A stretch of 64,000 nucleotides of DNA. It comes from Ligilactobacillus salivarius DSM 20555 = ATCC 11741. Its GTDB lineage: Bacteria > Bacillota > Bacilli > Lactobacillales > Lactobacillaceae. Location: NCBI RefSeq assembly GCF_001435955.1, contig NZ_AYYT01000006.1:1-64000 (forward strand), written 5' to 3'. Made by a program: the position numbers and the translations under genes. Shown piece by piece: positions 1 to 8,137 of this stretch (within the stretch, counting starts at the first letter, position 1; each line of letters starts with the position of its first letter). The notes under the pieces were generated by a model. That model made no database searches. It saw nothing but the letters and a program-made list of their open reading frames with translations, and was not told where the DNA came from.

Positions 1-164
1 CTGACAACTTTTATATCATATCAAGTCATCATATGTTTGTCAATAACTTTTTTATTTTTTCTTATCTCTCATATTGCCACATCATTTAATGTAGCAATAC
101 ATGACACGTATTACTATACACTTTTTTTAAATCTCCGTCAAGCAATAATTTTGCGATTATTTAA

Positions 165-306
165 TAAAAAAACCTCATAGTCATCAACTATGAGGAAAAA
201 AGGAGTTTAATATGTTTAGTATCAATTATTAGGGGAAATAATCAATACTTTTAAATCTCAAAAATATTTCAGGGGGAGATATCAACTAACTATTAACTAG
301 TTGATA
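165..306 (-). ncRNA. Candidate C-rich small RNA, copy 1 (LhrC/csRNA-like)
   Basis: Read on the minus strand, this stretch has four ordered elements. A 5' hairpin has arms at 298-306 and 280-288. A single-stranded CTCCCCC follows near 272-278. A 13-bp hairpin (arms 237-249 and 218-230) presents the loop TCCCCT. The last element is AACTCCTTTTTTCC running into an intrinsic terminator (CCTCATAGT / ACTATGAGG, 171-194) followed by seven T. C-rich loops and anti-Shine-Dalgarno strings are the hallmark of Firmicute sRNAs such as Listeria LhrC and streptococcal csRNAs. Copy 2 lies immediately upstream with the same order of elements. Function and exact ends are inferred; no protein-coding frame explains the region. 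Confidence 0.55.
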
Positions 307-308
307 CT

Positions 309-347
309 CATATCATATATTTCATTTATGAAGAAATTGTGAAGAAA
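309..347 (-). promoter_or_regulatory. Putative regulator-dependent promoter of sRNA copy 1
   Basis: On the minus strand, TCTTCA-N5-TCTTCA (329-334 and 340-345 on the plus strand) is a direct repeat with an 11-bp period. It lies where a -35 box would be, and a -10-like TATGAT/GATATG sits at 309-317. Tandem half-sites one helical turn apart are typical of OmpR-family response regulators such as CiaR or LisR. The identity of the regulator is unknown. Confidence 0.4.
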
Positions 348-397
348 AAATTCAATATTTCTTACAAATCGTTCTTCACTTTCCTCTCTTTATCCAA

Positions 398-541
398 ATA
401 AAAAACCTCCACATTACAATATGGAGGTAAAAGGAGTTAGTTACATACATCATTCAGGGGGGATGCATGTTAATTTCGTTTACTTTCGGGGGAGAAGAGT
501 AAATGAAAGGTTAATATAGAAAATCTATATTGCTATTAGGT
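398..541 (-). ncRNA. Candidate C-rich small RNA, copy 2
   Basis: On the minus strand the order is as follows. A hairpin AATATAG/CTATATT spans 513-531. A hairpin TTTACT/AGTAAA (479-503) has the loop CTTCTCCCCCGAA. A hairpin ACATGCAT/ATGTATGT (443-470) has a loop beginning CCCCCC. Then ACTCCTTTTACC leads into the terminator CCTCCATAT/ATGTGGAGG (406-427), which is followed by six T. The architecture matches copy 1 although the primary sequence has diverged, which suggests conserved structure and a duplicated gene. Likely role, by analogy only: base pairing with ribosome binding sites. Confidence 0.55.
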
Positions 542-547
542 TATGCT

Positions 548-584
548 CTTATACTACTGTTTATTTTTGAATAATATATGAAAA
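548..584 (-). promoter_or_regulatory. Putative regulator-dependent promoter of sRNA copy 2
   Basis: The minus strand carries TTTTCA and TATTCA (579-584 and 568-573 on the plus strand), again exactly 11 bp apart, with TATAAG as a -10 at 548-553. This matches the arrangement upstream of copy 1, which supports a shared regulator. Confidence 0.4.
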
Positions 585-628
585 TTCCGTTTAAAAATTG
601 TTTTCTTTCTTCTATAAATTATATAACT

Positions 629-652
629 AATTATATTGCAAGCAATATAATT
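629..652. promoter_or_regulatory. Perfect 24-bp palindrome upstream of the IscA-like gene
   Basis: AATTATATTGC-AA-GCAATATAATT is a perfect inverted repeat with 11-bp arms, about 70 bp before the gene at 723. It has no U tract on either side, so it is more likely an operator than a terminator. The binding protein is unknown. Confidence 0.35.
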
Positions 653-722
653 GATTTATCCCAACTTTTGAGTATCATTAAAGATATAGATAGTAAATCA
701 TTTTATCTAGGGGGTTACATTT

Positions 723-1079
723 ATGAAAATAACAGTTACTGATGATGCAGCAAAAAAATTACAACGTTATACAGATGATTCTAACGCAGTTTTATTGCTT
801 GATTTTGATGATGGTGTTGGTGCCCTATCAAAAGTTGGAGTTTGCTCTTTAAATAGTGACTTTAGAATTTTAGTTGTGTCTAAAGATATGGACTATAAAA
901 AAGATTATAATGAAGTAATTGATTCCAATATTGGAAAATTCTACTATAAAGGTTACTCCAAAATGTATATGGATGATAATATGAAAATTTCTTTGAATAC
1001 TAACAATTCTCTTCTTCGTTTGACTGGAGATAATTCTGGCGAACTTATGCCCGCATTAAGTATTCAAGATTTCAGATAA
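723..1079 (+). CDS. IscA/HesB-like domain protein without cysteine ligands
   Basis: This 118-residue protein begins with a motif typical of the lactobacillar HesB/IscA-like fold (KITVTDDAAKKL), and LLLDFDDGVGA follows. Canonical IscA proteins carry three conserved Cys for Fe-S or iron binding. Here the only Cys is at about residue 41 and the C-terminal CxC is absent, so Fe-S scaffolding is unlikely. A second, fully Cys-free relative lies at 27439. The start ATG has GGGGG (711-715) upstream. It appears to be monocistronic. The family assignment comes from pattern recognition and the function is unknown. Confidence 0.6.
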   Translation: MKITVTDDAAKKLQRYTDDSNAVLLLDFDDGVGALSKVGVCSLNSDFRILVVSKDMDYKKDYNEVIDSNIGKFYYKGYSKMYMDDNMKISLNTNNSLLRLTGDNSGELMPALSIQDFR

Positions 1080-1221
1080 TAATATACTTTCTAACTGCTT
1101 TATCTTTTAAGATTCAGCAGTTTTTTTGTTGGAAAAATTACTATACATATTAATCTATGTTGCAAATGTCCTCTGATTAAACTAAACTTAAAGTAAAAAA
1201 TAGAAATATAGGTATCGGTTA

Positions 1222-2022
1222 ATGAAAAAATTATTTTTAATAGTATTTACAGCTTTTTTTGTCGTGCTTTCATTTTTAAATATTCCAGTAGTATCTGCTA
1301 GTTCTTCTCATCATCGCAAAGCACATACTCATTGGAAAAAAGTAACAGCTCCTGTTAGTTTCCCAATCTTGATGTATCATAGCATCGCAAATATCCCGGG
1401 AAATAGTTTATGCCTACCTCCCGAACAATTTGAACATCAGATGGAATTATTACATAAGGAAGGATATTACACCCTTACTCCTAATGAAGCATATCGTGTT
1501 CTAACAAGGCAAGAGGTACCAGTTGGTAAAGAAAATAAAATTGTTTTTATTACTTTTGATGATGGTTATGAAAATAATTATTCTTCGGCTTATCCTATTC
1601 TAAAGAAGCTTTCTTTACATGCAACAATTGGTATGATTACCGACAAGATTAATACACCTGATATGCTTTCAACTAACGAATTAAAGAAATTACGTAAAGA
1701 AAAATTGGTCAGTATTGCTAGTCACACCGTTTCACATACTGAACTCAATACTTTAAATACTGAGCAACAATTAGTAGAAATGGCTAACTCTCGTGGGCTA
1801 CTCAATCGTTCTCTAAAACAAAATACCATTTTACTTATATATCCTGTTGGTAGATATACTCCAGCCTCACCTTTCATCGCTCAACGTGCTGGATATAAAT
1901 TTGCACTTACTACTAAACCTGGATTAGCAAATGCCAGTCAAGGTTTATACGAACTTCATCGTCAACGTGTCATTCCCAATATGTCTGATGAAAGTTTTAA
2001 CCAATTGTTATCAGGAAATTAA
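1222..2022 (+). CDS. Secreted polysaccharide deacetylase (NodB domain)
   Basis: The 266-residue protein has a signal peptide (residues 1-26, hydrophobic, ending VVSAS). It is followed by a His-rich stretch and a NodB-type carbohydrate esterase domain. The catalytic Asp motif is TFDDGYEN (about residues 111-118) and the metal-binding HxxxH is in SHTVSH (about residues 167-172); the third motif appears as YPVGRY. Such enzymes deacetylate peptidoglycan or poly-N-acetylglucosamine outside the membrane, as PgaB/IcaB do. The lipoprotein gene starts 27 bp downstream and is probably cotranscribed. The exact substrate cannot be told from the sequence. Confidence 0.85.
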   Translation: MKKLFLIVFTAFFVVLSFLNIPVVSASSSHHRKAHTHWKKVTAPVSFPILMYHSIANIPGNSLCLPPEQFEHQMELLHKEGYYTLTPNEAYRVLTRQEVPVGKENKIVFITFDDGYENNYSSAYPILKKLSLHATIGMITDKINTPDMLSTNELKKLRKEKLVSIASHTVSHTELNTLNTEQQLVEMANSRGLLNRSLKQNTILLIYPVGRYTPASPFIAQRAGYKFALTTKPGLANASQGLYELHRQRVIPNMSDESFNQLLSGN

Positions 2023-2049
2023 CTTACTATATTATAAGGAGGTTTTACC

Positions 2050-2559
2050 ATGAGAAAAAAATTATTTCTTATACCACTTTTTATATCTTTATTTTTATTA
2101 GGGGCTTGTAGCAACAATTCAACTTCTCAAAACTCTGAATCTAGCAGTAGTTCTAGTTCTGTCAAGACTTCTAAATTAGTAAAAAGTTCTAGTCAAAAAA
2201 AATCTAGTTCAAATAAGTCTAGTAGCAGCAGTTCACAATCTTCTAGCTCTAGCAGCGAAGTAGCAAGTGATTCTTCAAACGTAATCCCTTCAAGTTCTGT
2301 TTCTGCTTCAAGTCAATCACAAGATGTTACTACAGATAATAATTCTGTTTTAACTTCATTTTTAAACGCTTCAGGTGTTCAACTTGGAAATGGTGATATT
2401 GCTTTTATAACTGGGGAAAATAATGGTATGTATGAAATTGAAATTCGTACTCAATCTCCTGGTAGTACTGCGGTTACTAATTTAAAGGGAATTTATCATT
2501 ATAATCCTACTACTGGTTCTATTCAAAAAATGGATCCTACAACAGGCGTCTTTAACTAA
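2050..2559 (+). CDS. Ser-rich surface lipoprotein of unknown function
   Basis: This 169-residue protein has a lipobox (LLGAC, Cys at residue 20) and so is predicted to be lipid-anchored. Residues 22-95 are almost entirely Ser with some Lys and Gln, a flexible wall-spanning linker. The C-terminal 70 residues (LNASGVQLGNGDIAF onward) form a small compact domain I do not recognise. It sits directly behind the deacetylase with a good AGGAGG site (2038-2043), suggesting a shared extracytoplasmic role. Confidence 0.75.
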   Translation: MRKKLFLIPLFISLFLLGACSNNSTSQNSESSSSSSSVKTSKLVKSSSQKKSSSNKSSSSSSQSSSSSSEVASDSSNVIPSSSVSASSQSQDVTTDNNSVLTSFLNASGVQLGNGDIAFITGENNGMYEIEIRTQSPGSTAVTNLKGIYHYNPTTGSIQKMDPTTGVFN

Positions 2560-2577
2560 TTTTCTTTTTAATATGAC

Positions 2578-2626
2578 AATTAGCGACAAATTCAAGCTAC
2601 CGAAAAACTTGAATTTGTCGCTAATT
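2578..2626. terminator. Bidirectional hairpin between converging genes
   Basis: A perfect 19-bp stem (2578-2596 / 2608-2626) with an 11-nt loop separates the lipoprotein and the convergent LysR gene. The U tract is weak on both strands. Confidence 0.7.
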
Positions 2627-2649
2627 TATTTCCATAATCACTTTTATTA

Positions 2650-3528
2650 TTACTTTAAGATTTCCTTCACTACTTGTATTTCTTCTTTTAATTGATCATT
2701 TCCTTTTAGCCACACTAATGAGATAGGATGAGCCACTTCCATATTTTTTATCTTTATCTTCTGAATAATTCCATCATCCAACTCATCTGTTAATAAACAT
2801 TGATAACAGAATCCTATCCCTACTCCATCTAATAGCATTCTTCTAAATAAACTTAAACTCCCAATTTGGTATTCTTGTTTAAAATCTATTGGACTTAAAT
2901 TTCTCATACCCAATATTTGTCTTGTTATTTCTAACGAACCTGACCCTTGTTCTCGATAAATTAATGGATAATTTATTAGTTCCCGTAAATCATATTCTTT
3001 ATTTGCTTCTATACCTAATTCCCTTTTTCCTACTGCAATAAATGGTTCATTTCTAATGATTACTTTATCATAGTCATCTTGCTTAAAATTACCCTCAATC
3101 AATGCAAAATCTATTTTTCCATTATTAAGAGCTTCTAAACATTGTTGAGTATTAAAAGTTTGACACACAATTTTCTTACTTCTCTGACTTCTATAGTAAT
3201 CAACAATTTTCCATGCATCATTATTACTAAGTGAAAATGTTGTTGCAAAATTCAATGGGCTACTTTGCTTATCAGATAATTTCATTTTTATTTTTATATT
3301 TTTTGTTTGTACTTTCACTGATTCTGCAAATTTCAATAATTCTTTTCCCTCAGTTGTTAAAAATAATTTCCTCTTTTCATAGTTAAATAGCTTTACTCCA
3401 AATTCTTCTTCCAATTGTCTAATTTGTTGAGACACTGCTGGTTGACTTATAAACAAATTTTCTGCCGCTTTGGTATATGACTTTAGATGGGCTACCATCA
3501 TAAACGTTTCAATTTTATTATCTAACAT
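2650..3528 (-). CDS. LysR family transcriptional regulator (CysL/YeiE-like)
   Basis: The protein has an N-terminal winged HTH (AENLFISQPAVSQQIRQLEEEF, split here as AENLFISQPAVSQQ then IRQLEEEF). A periplasmic-binding-like effector domain follows from about residue 90. I place the start at the ATG at 3528 because GGAG lies 7 nt before it; an ATG at 3540 would have no spacing from a Shine-Dalgarno. It is divergent from yeiH, the standard arrangement for a LysR activator of a YeiH permease, so it probably controls that gene through the 3529-3636 intergenic region. The effector is unknown; sulfur metabolites are plausible by analogy with CysL. Confidence 0.85.
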   Translation of the reverse strand: MLDNKIETFMMVAHLKSYTKAAENLFISQPAVSQQIRQLEEEFGVKLFNYEKRKLFLTTEGKELLKFAESVKVQTKNIKIKMKLSDKQSSPLNFATTFSLSNNDAWKIVDYYRSQRSKKIVCQTFNTQQCLEALNNGKIDFALIEGNFKQDDYDKVIIRNEPFIAVGKRELGIEANKEYDLRELINYPLIYREQGSGSLEITRQILGMRNLSPIDFKQEYQIGSLSLFRRMLLDGVGIGFCYQCLLTDELDDGIIQKIKIKNMEVAHPISLVWLKGNDQLKEEIQVVKEILK

Positions 3529-3636
3529 TTTATTCTCCATAATTTATACTTATGATAACATAGTAATTCATTATTTAATTTTATCAAAGGTTTTTGGTAC
3601 ATTTATTATAGAAAATATTTACAAAGAGGTGTTTAT

Positions 3637-4659
3637 ATGACTATATTTAAAAAACGTGCATTTTGGCTCGCTGCTCTTCTTACTTTTATTTGTTCTGTCC
3701 TAGGTAGTTTTTTAGCAAAACTTCCTTACCTTAGTTTAATTGGAGCTTTAGTTCTTTCATTATTGTTAGGAATTGCATTCCAATCATTTCCTCAAACTAT
3801 TAATAAAGCTTCCTCTGGAATAGGTTTTATTTCTAATAAATTTCTCCGTTTAGGGATTATCCTATTAGGATTCAAACTTAATCTCATAACTTTAGCTAAT
3901 GCAGGAATAAAAACCATTATTCTTTCAATTATTGTCGTAAGTGGTATGATTACTCTCACTTATTACCTCTGTAAAAAATTTGGTGCTGAATCTGAATTGG
4001 CTATCCTAACTGCGTGTGGTTGTGGAATTTGTGGTGCAGCTGCTGTAATGGGTGTTTCCCCTCAAATAGAAACTACTAATGAAGAAAGAAAACGTGAAAA
4101 TGAAGTTTTAGCTGTTGCAGTTGTCTGCGTAATGGGTACTGTATTTACTTTGATTGAAATTTTTCTAAAACCATTTATCGGATTAGATGCCAGCCAATTT
4201 GGTATTATGGCGGGTGGATCACTTCATGAAATTGCTCATGCTGTAGCTACTGGTGGTGCTGGTGGTGCAATCAGTCTTCAAAATGCAATTATTATGAAAT
4301 TATCCCGTGTCCTACTTCTTGCTCCTGTAGCACTTCTAGTAGGTCTTTGGTATCGTAAAAAAATGGCTGCAAATACCCTTAATACTAAAACTACTAATTC
4401 TAAATTACCTATCCCTTGGTTTTTAGGTGGTTTCATCTTAACTAGCATTATCGGTACATTTGTTCCATTCATCGCACCTTATCTCGATAGCCTTGTTCAA
4501 ATCGCTTATCTCTTTTTAGGTATGGCTATGGCTGCATTAGGCATGTCTGTAAACTTTAAAGTTATCTTCAAGCGTGGTAAAAGTGTATTTTCAGCTGCTG
4601 CAATTAGCTCTACTGTTTTATTAATTTTTATGATAATTGCCGCTAAAGCCTTATTTTAA
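3637..4659 (+). CDS. YeiH family putative sulfate/anion exporter
   Basis: A 340-residue polytopic membrane protein of the UPF0324/YeiH family with about 10 hydrophobic segments. Recognisable conserved patches are GFKLNL, the Cys-rich TACGCGICGAAAVMGVSP (about residues 126-143) and GGSLHEIAHAVATG (about 193-206). The family is annotated as a putative sulfate exporter, but transport has been shown poorly. It is expressed opposite its LysR regulator, and a strong terminator follows. Confidence 0.85.
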   Translation: MTIFKKRAFWLAALLTFICSVLGSFLAKLPYLSLIGALVLSLLLGIAFQSFPQTINKASSGIGFISNKFLRLGIILLGFKLNLITLANAGIKTIILSIIVVSGMITLTYYLCKKFGAESELAILTACGCGICGAAAVMGVSPQIETTNEERKRENEVLAVAVVCVMGTVFTLIEIFLKPFIGLDASQFGIMAGGSLHEIAHAVATGGAGGAISLQNAIIMKLSRVLLLAPVALLVGLWYRKKMAANTLNTKTTNSKLPIPWFLGGFILTSIIGTFVPFIAPYLDSLVQIAYLFLGMAMAALGMSVNFKVIFKRGKSVFSAAAISSTVLLIFMIIAAKALF

Positions 4660-4680
4660 GTTGATTACGAACACATAATA

Positions 4681-4714
4681 AAAAAGCATTATGAGAAATA
4701 TCATAATGCTTTTT
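4681..4714. terminator. Bidirectional intrinsic terminator (yeiH / nupC)
   Basis: A 14-bp stem AAAAAGCATTATGA (4681-4694) pairs with 4701-4714 around a 6-nt loop. A-rich and T-rich flanks provide a U tract in both directions. Confidence 0.9.
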
Positions 4715-4736
4715 TCATACTAAAGATTGTTGCATC

Positions 4737-5984
4737 CTACCAAACGAACAAACCAACCATAGCAGCAGAAAGGAGTGATACTAGAATACCGGAAACTAAC
4801 ATATAACCAACATTCTTAGAAATTAAATCATTCTTTTCTTTATTTACAATACCCTTAAAGCATCCAATAATCATACCAATAGTTGAGAAGTTAGCAAAGG
4901 ATGTTAAAAATACTGTTAACATTGCTCGATAATGAGGATTAAATGCGTGTGTACTAATTGTGCCTGTAACCTTACCCATTACAACAAATTCATTTGTTAC
5001 CAACTTCATACCCATGTATTGAGCAAATTGGAAAGAGTCTTGAACATTCAAACCTGTTAACCATGCAAATGGGAACATTACAATTCCTAAAATGTGTTCT
5101 AAAGATAACCATGGATTAATATATCCTAAAAGCTTATCAATTAATGCAGCTAAAGCAACAAAAGCAATAACGTTAGCAGCAATGATTAATACCAAACGAC
5201 CAGCACCTAAGATAGAATCACCTAAGAATGAGAAGAATGGTTCTTTTACTGCATTACCTTCAGCATCAACATCGCCTACTTCAGTTTCAGCAGCTGCTGA
5301 TCCCTTCATTGTAGCAACTGTATCTTCTTCTTTAGTTACTGTTACTGGATTCAACATAGATGTCACAATCAAAGCATTAATAACGTTAACTGGAACAGCA
5401 GTTAAAATATAACTACCTGGCATCATTTGAGTATATGCACCAATAATTGAAGCAGTAACACAACTCATAGACATCATAGCCAAAGTTAAGTTACGTTCAG
5501 CCTTCATTTGCTTTAATTGCAAACTTGAAATAGCCAAAGCTTCTGTGTTACCTAAAAACATCATTTCAATAGCAAAGAAAGATTCAAATTTAGGTTGACC
5601 TGTCAACCAAGAAAGTCCTCTTCCTATCCACTTAATAACCCAAGGTAAAATACCAATATATGTCAAGATATCGAATAAAGGAACGATCATCAAAATTGGT
5701 AGAAGTACAGAAACAAACCAGTCCATTTGCTTAACTTTAACCATACTAGGAACCGCAAATTCGATACCTACATAGGCAACTTTCATTAATTCATTAAATC
5801 CAGCTGCAGCTCCATCAACAATTGCACGTCCGATTGAAAAGCTTGTTAAGAACCATGCCAAAAATAAGTTAAATAATACCATTACAGCGATGGCACGCCA
5901 ATTAATTTGCTTACGATCCTTAGATAAAAGCCAACCAATCGCTAAAAAGACAAGTACACCAACAATATTTATCGCTAGATACAC
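4737..5984 (-). CDS. nupC: Concentrative nucleoside transporter NupC
   Basis: A 415-residue membrane protein of the CNT family, importing nucleosides with H+ or Na+. Family signatures include the FFAIEMMFLGNTEALAIS region, SCVTASIIGAY and the C-terminal TNEFVVMGK and SFANFSTIGMIIG segments. The start is GTG at 5984 with GGAGG upstream. It is monocistronic and convergent with yeiH. A perfect DnaA box lies in its 5' region at 6151. Substrate specificity (pyrimidine versus general) cannot be read from the sequence. Confidence 0.93.
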   Translation of the reverse strand: MYLAINIVGVLVFLAIGWLLSKDRKQINWRAIAVMVLFNLFLAWFLTSFSIGRAIVDGAAAGFNELMKVAYVGIEFAVPSMVKVKQMDWFVSVLLPILMIVPLFDILTYIGILPWVIKWIGRGLSWLTGQPKFESFFAIEMMFLGNTEALAISSLQLKQMKAERNLTLAMMSMSCVTASIIGAYTQMMPGSYILTAVPVNVINALIVTSMLNPVTVTKEEDTVATMKGSAAAETEVGDVDAEGNAVKEPFFSFLGDSILGAGRLVLIIAANVIAFVALAALIDKLLGYINPWLSLEHILGIVMFPFAWLTGLNVQDSFQFAQYMGMKLVTNEFVVMGKVTGTISTHAFNPHYRAMLTVFLTSFANFSTIGMIIGCFKGIVNKEKNDLISKNVGYMLVSGILVSLLSAAMVGLFVW

Positions 5985-6150
5985 GATTTTTCCTCCTTGA
6001 ATAAGTACGTATTAAATTTTCAGTGTTTTCATTTATGCTAACAATCTTTACATAAAATTAAACATTTCAAGTATACATGATTTCATTTGTTCTTTGCAAT
6101 CTTTTATTGAAACTTAATTTTTTTAACATGTTAATAATTAAAAAATAAAC

Positions 6151-6159
6151 TTATCCACA
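6151..6159 (+). promoter_or_regulatory. Isolated DnaA box upstream of nupC
   Basis: TTATCCACA, a perfect consensus DnaA box, lies inside the palindrome CTTATCCACATAAG between yidC and nupC, about 1.6 kb from the oriC boxes. Confidence 0.6.
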
Positions 6160-6195
6160 TAAGTATATTTGAGATATTATATTTTTATTCACAAA

Positions 6196-6229
6196 AAAAG
6201 TATCCATCGTACTCGCGATGGATACTTTT
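6196..6229 (-). terminator. Intrinsic terminator of the rpmH-rnpA-yidC unit
   Basis: A 14-bp stem (6196-6209 / 6216-6229) with loop TACTCG follows the yidC stop codon. On the minus strand it ends in a T-rich run. Confidence 0.9.
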
Positions 6230-6235
6230 ATAATG

Positions 6236-7075
6236 CTATTTACGTTTACTCTTATAGGCCTTACGCTTAGCTTTAGCCAATTTACGTTGGCGAGCCTTCT
6301 CTTTACGTTCTTTTTCTTCACGTTCCTTTCTAATTTTGAAAGGATTATTGATAAGTAACGTTTGTCCTGCTGAAAACAAATTAGTAATTACCCAATATAA
6401 AGAAAGTGCAGCAGGAACATTTAATGCAAATACAAAAATCATAATCGGCATAGACCATGTCATTACCGTTGTTATTGTATTTTGTTCAGGTTGCGCCATT
6501 GAGTTCAATTTAGAAGTTAGCCAAGTAAAAACTGCAGCTAAAATTGGTAAGATATAATATGGGTCTTTATCTCCCAACTGCATCCAAAAGAATGTACCTG
6601 ACTTCAAAACATCTGATCTAAAAATAGCTTGGTACAAAGCAAACAAAATTGGCATCTGTACAATTAAAGGAAGCATACTTGCAAAAGGATTAATTCCAGC
6701 TTCAGAATATAATTTTTGCTGTTCCTTAGCCAACATTTGTCTTGATTCCATATCTTTTCCAGGATATTTTTCTTGCAATGCTTTTAATTTGGGTTGCAAT
6801 TCCATCGTTTGACGCATACTCTTCATTTGATAAATCATTAGCGGCAAGATGATGATACGAACAATAATTGTAAAAATTACAATTCCCCAGCCATAGCTAT
6901 TTCCAAAAATATGACTTAATCCTTGAATAGCACGAATGAAATTCCACACAATATAATGATCCCAAAATCCCGTGCTACTAGCATCTACCTTAGTGGTTGG
7001 AGTACACCCTGACAATACAACTACCATCAGAACTAGTGAACTCAGCAGAACTAAACTGCGTTTTAACTTTTTCAC
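6236..7075 (-). CDS. yidC: Membrane protein insertase YidC (lipoprotein type)
   Basis: The 279-residue protein has a lipoprotein signal (VVLSGC, Cys at residue 24) and the YidC/Oxa1 core of five membrane segments. Conserved patches are WGIVIFTIIVRIIILP with its functional Arg, the KMKSMRQTMELQPK-type cytoplasmic helix, and FASMLPLIVQMPILFALY. A very basic tail (about residues 245-279) probably contacts the ribosome. It inserts membrane proteins alone or with SecYEG. It lies 21 bp after rnpA, the standard rpmH-rnpA-yidC order. Confidence 0.96.
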   Translation of the reverse strand: MKKLKRSLVLLSSLVLMVVVLSGCTPTTKVDASSTGFWDHYIVWNFIRAIQGLSHIFGNSYGWGIVIFTIIVRIIILPLMIYQMKSMRQTMELQPKLKALQEKYPGKDMESRQMLAKEQQKLYSEAGINPFASMLPLIVQMPILFALYQAIFRSDVLKSGTFFWMQLGDKDPYYILPILAAVFTWLTSKLNSMAQPEQNTITTVMTWSMPIMIFVFALNVPAALSLYWVITNLFSAGQTLLINNPFKIRKEREEKERKEKARQRKLAKAKRKAYKSKRK

Positions 7076-7096
7076 TGTATATGTACCTCTCTTACG

Positions 7097-7438
7097 TCAT
7101 TCTCCTAATACTTTGGCTAATTTCAAAACATGCTTTAGATGTTCCTTTACTTCAGCCATTGACATATAAGCAACAGTTGGTCGTGCAATCACAAGAAAAT
7201 CGCAATCTTGCTTCAACTGAGGCTTCAATTCAGTTAAACTTTGGCGAATACGACGCTTTACCCAATTGCGAGCTACCGCATTTCCAATTTTTTTACCAAC
7301 TGAAATTCCTACTCGAAAATGCTTTTGATCAGGCTTTTCTAGCATGTAAACCACAAATTGGCGATTAGCACAAGACTGTCCTTGAGTAAAGACTGTTTGA
7401 AATTCCGCTTCTTTTTTGACGCGATATGACTTTCTCAT
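7097..7438 (-). CDS. rnpA: Ribonuclease P protein component
   Basis: A 113-residue basic protein that helps RNase P RNA mature the 5' ends of tRNAs. The family motif [12 protein letters not shown] (about residues 58-69) is intact, as are the N-terminal [10 protein letters not shown] and the central VGKKIGNAV. It is downstream of rpmH, with a terminator-like hairpin between the two genes that probably lowers its expression relative to L34. Confidence 0.97.
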   Translation of the reverse strand: MRKSYRVKKEAEFQTVFTQGQSCANRQFVVYMLEKPDQKHFRVGISVGKKIGNAVARNWVKRRIRQSLTELKPQLKQDCDFLVIARPTVAYMSMAEVKEHLKHVLKLAKVLGE

Positions 7439-7460
7439 AATTAAATCTCCATGAAAAGTC

Positions 7461-7494
7461 TACATAAGAAAAAAGACCACTGACGGTCCAGTGG
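7461..7494 (-). terminator. Attenuating terminator between rpmH and rnpA
   Basis: On the minus strand CCACTG-GACCGT-CAGTGG (7477-7494) starts right after the rpmH stop and is followed by GTCTTTTTTC. Such a partial terminator would let abundant L34 mRNA end here while some transcripts read into rnpA and yidC. Confidence 0.7.
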
Positions 7495-7495
7495 C

Positions 7496-7630
7496 CTATG
7501 CAGACAATACTTTTCTACCTTTACGGCGTCTACGTGCTAACACATTACGACCGTTACTTGTACTCATACGTTTACGAAAACCATGTACACGTTGACGATG
7601 GCGTTTCTTTGGTTGGTAAGTTCTCTTCAT
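7496..7630 (-). CDS. rpmH: Ribosomal protein L34
   Basis: A 44-residue, highly basic protein starting [18 protein letters not shown] and ending RKGRKVLSA, the invariant form of L34. It is too short for ordinary ORF listings. The start ATG at 7630 has GAGGAG about 10 nt upstream. Its position facing away from dnaA is the classic bacterial origin arrangement. Confidence 0.97.
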   Translation of the reverse strand: MKRTYQPKKRHRQRVHGFRKRMSTSNGRNVLARRRRKGRKVLSA

Positions 7631-7778
7631 TGATATACACCTCCTCAATACCCTTACTTAACAATGATACTGATTACTTTACTAAAAAGTAGTTAAAATG
7701 TCAAGCTCAGACTTACTTATTAATGTTATCATACTTTCTACTAAAAAAAAAGTAGCATTTAAATAATGAAACATCTAA

Positions 7779-8082
7779 TTATCCACAAAATCTATAATTA
7801 CACGTTAATTTATTGTGATTCTTCAAAAAATTTCTTTCTAACAATTCACAGAGTTTTTCATAGAAAAATTGTAATTCAACACCCTGTTAATAACTTTATC
7901 CACAAACATAACCTTCGCTGTTTATAACTAGTATAGTTCTTTATTTTCCAAGGTGTTTCCTTTGTTACTTTCTGTGGATAACGTGTAAATAATGTACAAT
8001 CTTGGTCTTCCTATTTGCACTTGTGGATATCTATATTCACCTGTTGTTAATAAAAAAGTTTATTATTTTCACCTGTGGAAAA
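7779..8082. other. oriC: oriC, upstream DnaA-box cluster (rpmH-dnaA interval)
   Basis: This gene-free AT-rich interval holds five DnaA boxes: TTATCCACA at 7779-7787 and 7896-7904, TGTGGATAA at 7973-7981, TGTGGATAT at 8022-8030 and TGTGGAAAA at 8074-8082. Together with the dnaA-dnaN interval this is the bipartite origin usual in Bacillota. The last box overlaps the region where the dnaA -35 would lie. Confidence 0.92.
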
Positions 8083-8104
8083 CTTCTTTTAAAAATGCTA
8101 AAAT
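8076..8104 (+). promoter_or_regulatory. dnaA promoter overlapped by a DnaA box
   Basis: An extended -10, TGCTAAAAT (8096-8104), lies 17 bp from a -35-like TGGAAA (8076-8081) that sits within the DnaA box at 8074-8082. The overlap would allow autorepression by DnaA. Confidence 0.55.
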
Positions 8105-8137
8105 ATATTCACAATATTTAAAAAAGGAGGCTTACCT

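Noticed and set aside
201-232. Plus-strand ribosome site AAAGGAG followed by ATG-TTT-AGT-ATC-AAT-TAT-TAG
   Set aside because: Only six codons, and copy 2 of the module has no matching ATG. The purine-rich string is better read as the complement of the sRNA's C-rich segment.
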